Shown here: positions 20,406 through 22,483 of the stretch, piece after piece | How the letters are laid out: every line of letters begins with the position of its first letter | How positions within the stretch are numbered: position 1 is the stretch's first letter | Source of the DNA: Candidatus Saccharimonadota bacterium | GTDB lineage: Bacteria > Patescibacteriota > Saccharimonadia > Saccharimonadales > Saccharimonadaceae | DNA: 22,483 nt | Direction: 5' to 3' | NCBI GenBank assembly: GCA_028289095.1 | Contig: JAQGGY010000046.1 | Location: 1 to 22,483 of the forward strand | Position numbers and translations under genes: made by a program | Notes under the pieces: model-generated | Database searches by the model: none | What the model was told of the DNA's origin: nothing | What the model saw: the letters and a program-made list of their open reading frames with translations, nothing else

Positions 20406-20894
20406 ATGCCAGAAAATTCGGTAAATTCGATCCGCAACCCTCATCACGAAAAAGCGCTGAGCGCAGAAGACCTGAAGCTCAACCGCAAAATCATCGTTTT
20501 CAACCGTCAATACGGAGGTGTAGAGTTTACGGTCGTATCTGAACCACATCTCGGGTACATCTCACACGAGCGGACCTTCCCTCGACAGGAAAAGACGCTA
20601 GTCGTCGTTACATTACTGAACAAGAATGGCGAACAAGCCAACCGCCCCCTAGGAGATATGGGAGTTACGCCATACGAGCACACCGATCCACCTTCTTGGA
20701 ACCCTTCCAACTTCACCATTGACGCCAACGATCAGCCCTTGCTACCGGAACCATGCATCACACTTGCAGACAACCTCCATCACAACATAGGGCTACGGCA
20801 AAAAGTGAGACTCATTGACCAAAGAGAAGACCCGCTAGGAACCTTATCTTCTAAGGATCTTGAATTCCACAGGACTATACACACTCAGTTCTAA
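20406..20894 (+). CDS. Soluble orphan protein
   Basis: This 162-residue protein has no membrane segment or signal peptide. The middle is beta-rich (KIIVFNRQYGGVEFTVVSEP; KTLVVVTLLNKNG) and the second half is polar with several Pro and His (PPSWNPSNF, LADNLHHNIGLRQ). The start is supported by AGGA 8 nt upstream and by a canonical promoter; a strong terminator follows. It is GC-rich compared with the pilin region and resembles the genes at 17605 and 18553 in promoter style. No family recognised. Confidence 0.75.
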   Translation: MPENSVNSIRNPHHEKALSAEDLKLNRKIIVFNRQYGGVEFTVVSEPHLGYISHERTFPRQEKTLVVVTLLNKNGEQANRPLGDMGVTPYEHTDPPSWNPSNFTIDANDQPLLPEPCITLADNLHHNIGLRQKVRLIDQREDPLGTLSSKDLEFHRTIHTQF

Positions 20895-20930
20895 CTACAC
20901 ACTATCGGCCCTATGAAATAATGCATTGAG

Positions 20931-20965
20931 CAAGGCTCTGCGTTAATTCGTAGGGCTTTGTTCTT
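20931..20965 (+). terminator. Rho-independent terminator
   Basis: CAAGGCTCTGCG (20931-20942) pairs over 12 positions, including G-U pairs, with CGTAGGGCTTTG (20949-20960), followed by TTCTT. Confidence 0.8.
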
Positions 20966-21005
20966 AATATATATTAAACTCATGACGGGGACGCCTACAC
21001 TTAGC

Positions 21006-21110
21006 ATGAAAATCCGTTACTGGCACGCAACCCATAATCCCGCCTTCTTACGCGCGAATCGTGAATCAAAAATAGTGAAAGCCCCGCTGGCGACGAGGTT
21101 CACAATGTGA
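21006..21110 (+). CDS. Doubtful 34-codon frame
   Basis: The frame MKIRYWHATHNPAFLRANRE and 14 further residues lies between two terminators. There is no ribosome binding site, and the only -10-like sequence (TACACT, 20996-21001) is 4 nt from the ATG. It contains RYWH-x-x-x-N-x-AFLRA, which is similar to RYWHENAFLARG in the gene on the other strand. It could be a remnant of a paralogue or chance. Confidence 0.2.
   Translation: MKIRYWHATHNPAFLRANRESKIVKAPLATRFTM
21075..21103 (-). terminator. Terminator of the minus-strand gene
   Basis: On the minus strand GTGAACC...GGCTTTCAC forms an imperfect hairpin with a GC-rich centre, followed by TATTTTTG. It lies 36 nt after the stop of the gene at 21139-21672. 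Confidence 0.5.
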
Positions 21111-21138
21111 TCTACTCGTGCCTGCAGGGCAATATGTA

Positions 21139-21672
21139 CTAGTTTTTGACGCTCAGTGGTTGATACCAGTCGGGCACGCGGAGTGTTGTCGTATTCGGCT
21201 TAATCATGTAATACCCACGCGCAAGGAACGCATTTTCATGCCAATACCGCTTGGCGGCATCAGGATCTTTTGGCTTCATCCAAGGCAAGCCTCTGATTTC
21301 CTGTCCGCCATATGCGCGCAGCAGCATCACTGAATTTCGCAAACGAAGTATTTGAATCGTTATAAAACCAAGTTCGTCCTCCAATACTGGACGTTCGATG
21401 AACGGAGATACCCCAGGACGCCGCATATTATGATGCTTGTGCACGCCCCATATCCGCTGATCGTCAGGCGCAACATTGACGGCCAAAGGGATCGTATGGA
21501 TATCAAATTGCATCGTAAGAGCGGTTTTTTCGTTATAACTTCCAACCTCAATGATGTCGAGCATTTGCTGAACATGGCTCGCATACCTACCACCAGTCCT
21601 AAAGTCCTGGTTGACTAGCGGCTGCTCGGGGAAAATAACCCGATGCCCCTGGCACTTATAACGCAATGTCAC
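21139..21672 (-). CDS. Soluble orphan protein, GTG start
   Basis: This 177-residue protein starts at a GTG with AAAGG 4 nt upstream. It has no membrane helix. Notable parts are QMLDIIEVGSYNEKTALTMQ, AVNVAPDDQRIWGVHKHHNM and the aromatic end RYWHENAFLARGYYMIK. The His-rich stretch (HKHHNM) could bind a metal, but no known active site is seen. No family recognised. It has its own promoter at 21750 and a palindrome in its leader, so it is probably regulated. Confidence 0.7.
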   Translation of the reverse strand: MTLRYKCQGHRVIFPEQPLVNQDFRTGGRYASHVQQMLDIIEVGSYNEKTALTMQFDIHTIPLAVNVAPDDQRIWGVHKHHNMRRPGVSPFIERPVLEDELGFITIQILRLRNSVMLLRAYGGQEIRGLPWMKPKDPDAAKRYWHENAFLARGYYMIKPNTTTLRVPDWYQPLSVKN

Positions 21673-21717
21673 ACGACCTTTCGTTCAGAGGGGCGTTTTA
21701 CACCCATGCTTCGTCAA

Positions 21718-21729
21718 AACAGTACTGTT
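21718..21729. promoter_or_regulatory. Perfect 12-bp palindrome in the leader of the minus-strand gene
   Basis: AACAGTACTGTT lies between the -10 at 21750 and the GTG start at 21672, about 15-25 nt downstream of the expected transcription start. It is a candidate binding site for a dimeric repressor. Confidence 0.4.
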
Positions 21730-21749
21730 GATGACTCAACATACAGGAT

Positions 21750-21755
21750 ATTATA
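21750..21755 (-). promoter_or_regulatory. Extended -10 (TGTTATAAT) on the minus strand
   Basis: A consensus TATAAT with TGT in front, read on the minus strand. The leader to the GTG at 21672 is about 70 nt. The -35 is poor (ATTAAA), as is usual for extended -10 promoters. Confidence 0.55.
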
Positions 21756-21837
21756 ACATCTTTGTGAAATTATTTAATTACCACACGCCGCTCACGCTAC
21801 ATAAATCAAATTTAATCAACAATAAAAATCCAAATAT

Positions 21838-21873
21838 ATATGCGTATTACCGCGAATGCGCATATGCTACTAT
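21838..21873 (+). promoter_or_regulatory. Extended -10 with inverted repeat
   Basis: TACTAT (21868-21873) with TGC in front lies 6 nt before the ATG at 21880. The inverted repeat ATATGCG (21838-21844) / CGCATAT (21859-21865) ends on the TG of the extended -10, so a bound protein would cover the promoter. Confidence 0.5.
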
Positions 21874-21879
21874 TAAGCT

Positions 21880-22434
21880 ATGAATGTAAAAAATGTTGCC
21901 ATTTCACTGTCGGTTGTTGTTATTTCAGGCCTGATAACGTATGGAATGCTAACTGTTTTCGTTAGCCGACATAATCCAGGTGCTAACAGTAATACATCTA
22001 AATCGGCTACGATGCCTGTGCTTGCGAAAAAAGGCGTACAAGTCACCCTTACGATTCTGGACGAACAGCCTGCTTATGTATACGGGGATAAATTAAAGCT
22101 ACGAACCACCGTACGTAATGCCGGGCTCGTCGATTCGTCATTTGAATTTACCAGTACATGCGTAGGTCCGGATGCATTTTTGAATGACACCAGAATATCC
22201 CCGGTGCGTACATGCGGTGACGCGATGACGTCCGTTACGCTTGCGCCCGGCCAGAAAAGGGAATTCGAAGACGAGTTTACTATCAAACCCCCGGCAAATG
22301 ACACTGATGGTGAAATAAGTTGGGATGACACGGACGATATTGATTGGGCCGTCGTAGCCACTGGAATATACAATGTTAGTACACAGTGGCACGATATTGC
22401 GTCTAACGCTATTCCTGTCACCATCAAAAAATAA
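21880..22434 (+). CDS. Membrane-anchored BsuPI-like beta-sandwich protein
   Basis: This 184-residue protein has a short basic start, a signal-anchor helix at about 7-29 (ISLSVVVISGLITYGMLTVF), a Ser/Asn/Thr linker and an outside domain from about residue 50. The domain has beta-strand pattern LTILDEQPAYVYGDKLKLRT, NAGLVDSSFEFTSTC, SVTLAPGQKREFEDEF and a last strand GIYNVSTQW. This order (xxVxNxG, a Cys-containing middle, LxPGQxxxF, GxYxVxxxW) is that of the intracellular proteinase inhibitor BsuPI-type/DUF4064-like Ig fold used for protein-protein contacts. Two Cys (about 89 and 107) may form a disulfide. Function is unknown; protease inhibition is only possible. The start is fixed by the promoter 6 nt upstream. 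Confidence 0.75.
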   Translation: MNVKNVAISLSVVVISGLITYGMLTVFVSRHNPGANSNTSKSATMPVLAKKGVQVTLTILDEQPAYVYGDKLKLRTTVRNAGLVDSSFEFTSTCVGPDAFLNDTRISPVRTCGDAMTSVTLAPGQKREFEDEFTIKPPANDTDGEISWDDTDDIDWAVVATGIYNVSTQWHDIASNAIPVTIKK

Positions 22435-22483
22435 GGCGCGCACTTTTGAATCTACTAAACAGGCTCCTCAAAATCGACCGAGC

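Noticed and set aside
22074..22443. Two minus-strand frames opposite the BsuPI-like gene
   Set aside because: Shadows; the plus-strand gene has a promoter, signal anchor and a recognisable fold pattern.
1..22483. CRISPR array, insertion sequence, tRNA or rRNA
   Set aside because: I saw no regularly spaced repeats, no transposase frame with terminal repeats, and no tRNA-like T-arm or rRNA sequence; absence is from reading only.

Overview
The window looks like a piece of a Candidatus Saccharibacteria (TM7, Patescibacteria/CPR) chromosome. This is an inference from gene style, because no rRNA, tRNA or other marker gene is present. The supporting signs are five prepilin-like genes with nearly identical signal segments (GFTIVELLIVIVVIGILAA), many small orphan membrane proteins, TGA used as a normal stop, and many genes whose start codon lies only 5-11 nt after a -10 box, so their mRNAs would be leaderless.

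Layout. Bases 1-281 hold the end of an unrecognised gene. Bases 400-4600 alternate pilins (406, 3425) with a DNase I-fold (EEP) phosphoesterase, a conserved four-helix membrane protein, a DUF2207-like membrane protein and a small two-helix protein closed by a terminator. Bases 4780-9191 are a translationally coupled operon: a BcsA-like processive GT2 synthase, a HlyD-like periplasmic adaptor and a GH81 endo-beta-1,3-glucanase. This suggests an exported beta-glucan, possibly curdlan-like. Bases 9300-10600 hold two more pilins, the first preceded by an 18-codon leader ORF with its own promoter. Bases 10650-11760 hold three small membrane proteins.

Bases 11877-13894 form an ArsR-type repressor operon with an LLM-class flavin oxidoreductase and a Rossmann-fold F420-oxidoreductase-like protein. 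It converges on a fifth, unusual pilin (13980-15224, minus) carrying three Ig-like repeats. Bases 15400-17430 hold small membrane proteins and a Nudix hydrolase. Bases 17500-20900 change style: orphan soluble genes with canonical -35/-10 promoters, real 5' leaders and Shine-Dalgarno sites, several strong hairpins, and one clear stand-alone structured RNA (18920-19074). Bases 21139-22434 hold an orphan gene on the minus strand and a membrane-anchored BsuPI-like beta-sandwich protein.

The common theme is the cell surface: pilin-like fibres, an exported glucan with its own hydrolase, and many small membrane proteins, as expected for an episymbiont that handles its host by surface contact. Strongest leads are the GT2/HlyD/GH81 operon, the pilin 5' cassette (an 18-mer promoter exactly 10 nt before each ATG in four genes), the structured RNA, and alternative hairpins at 18768-18857.
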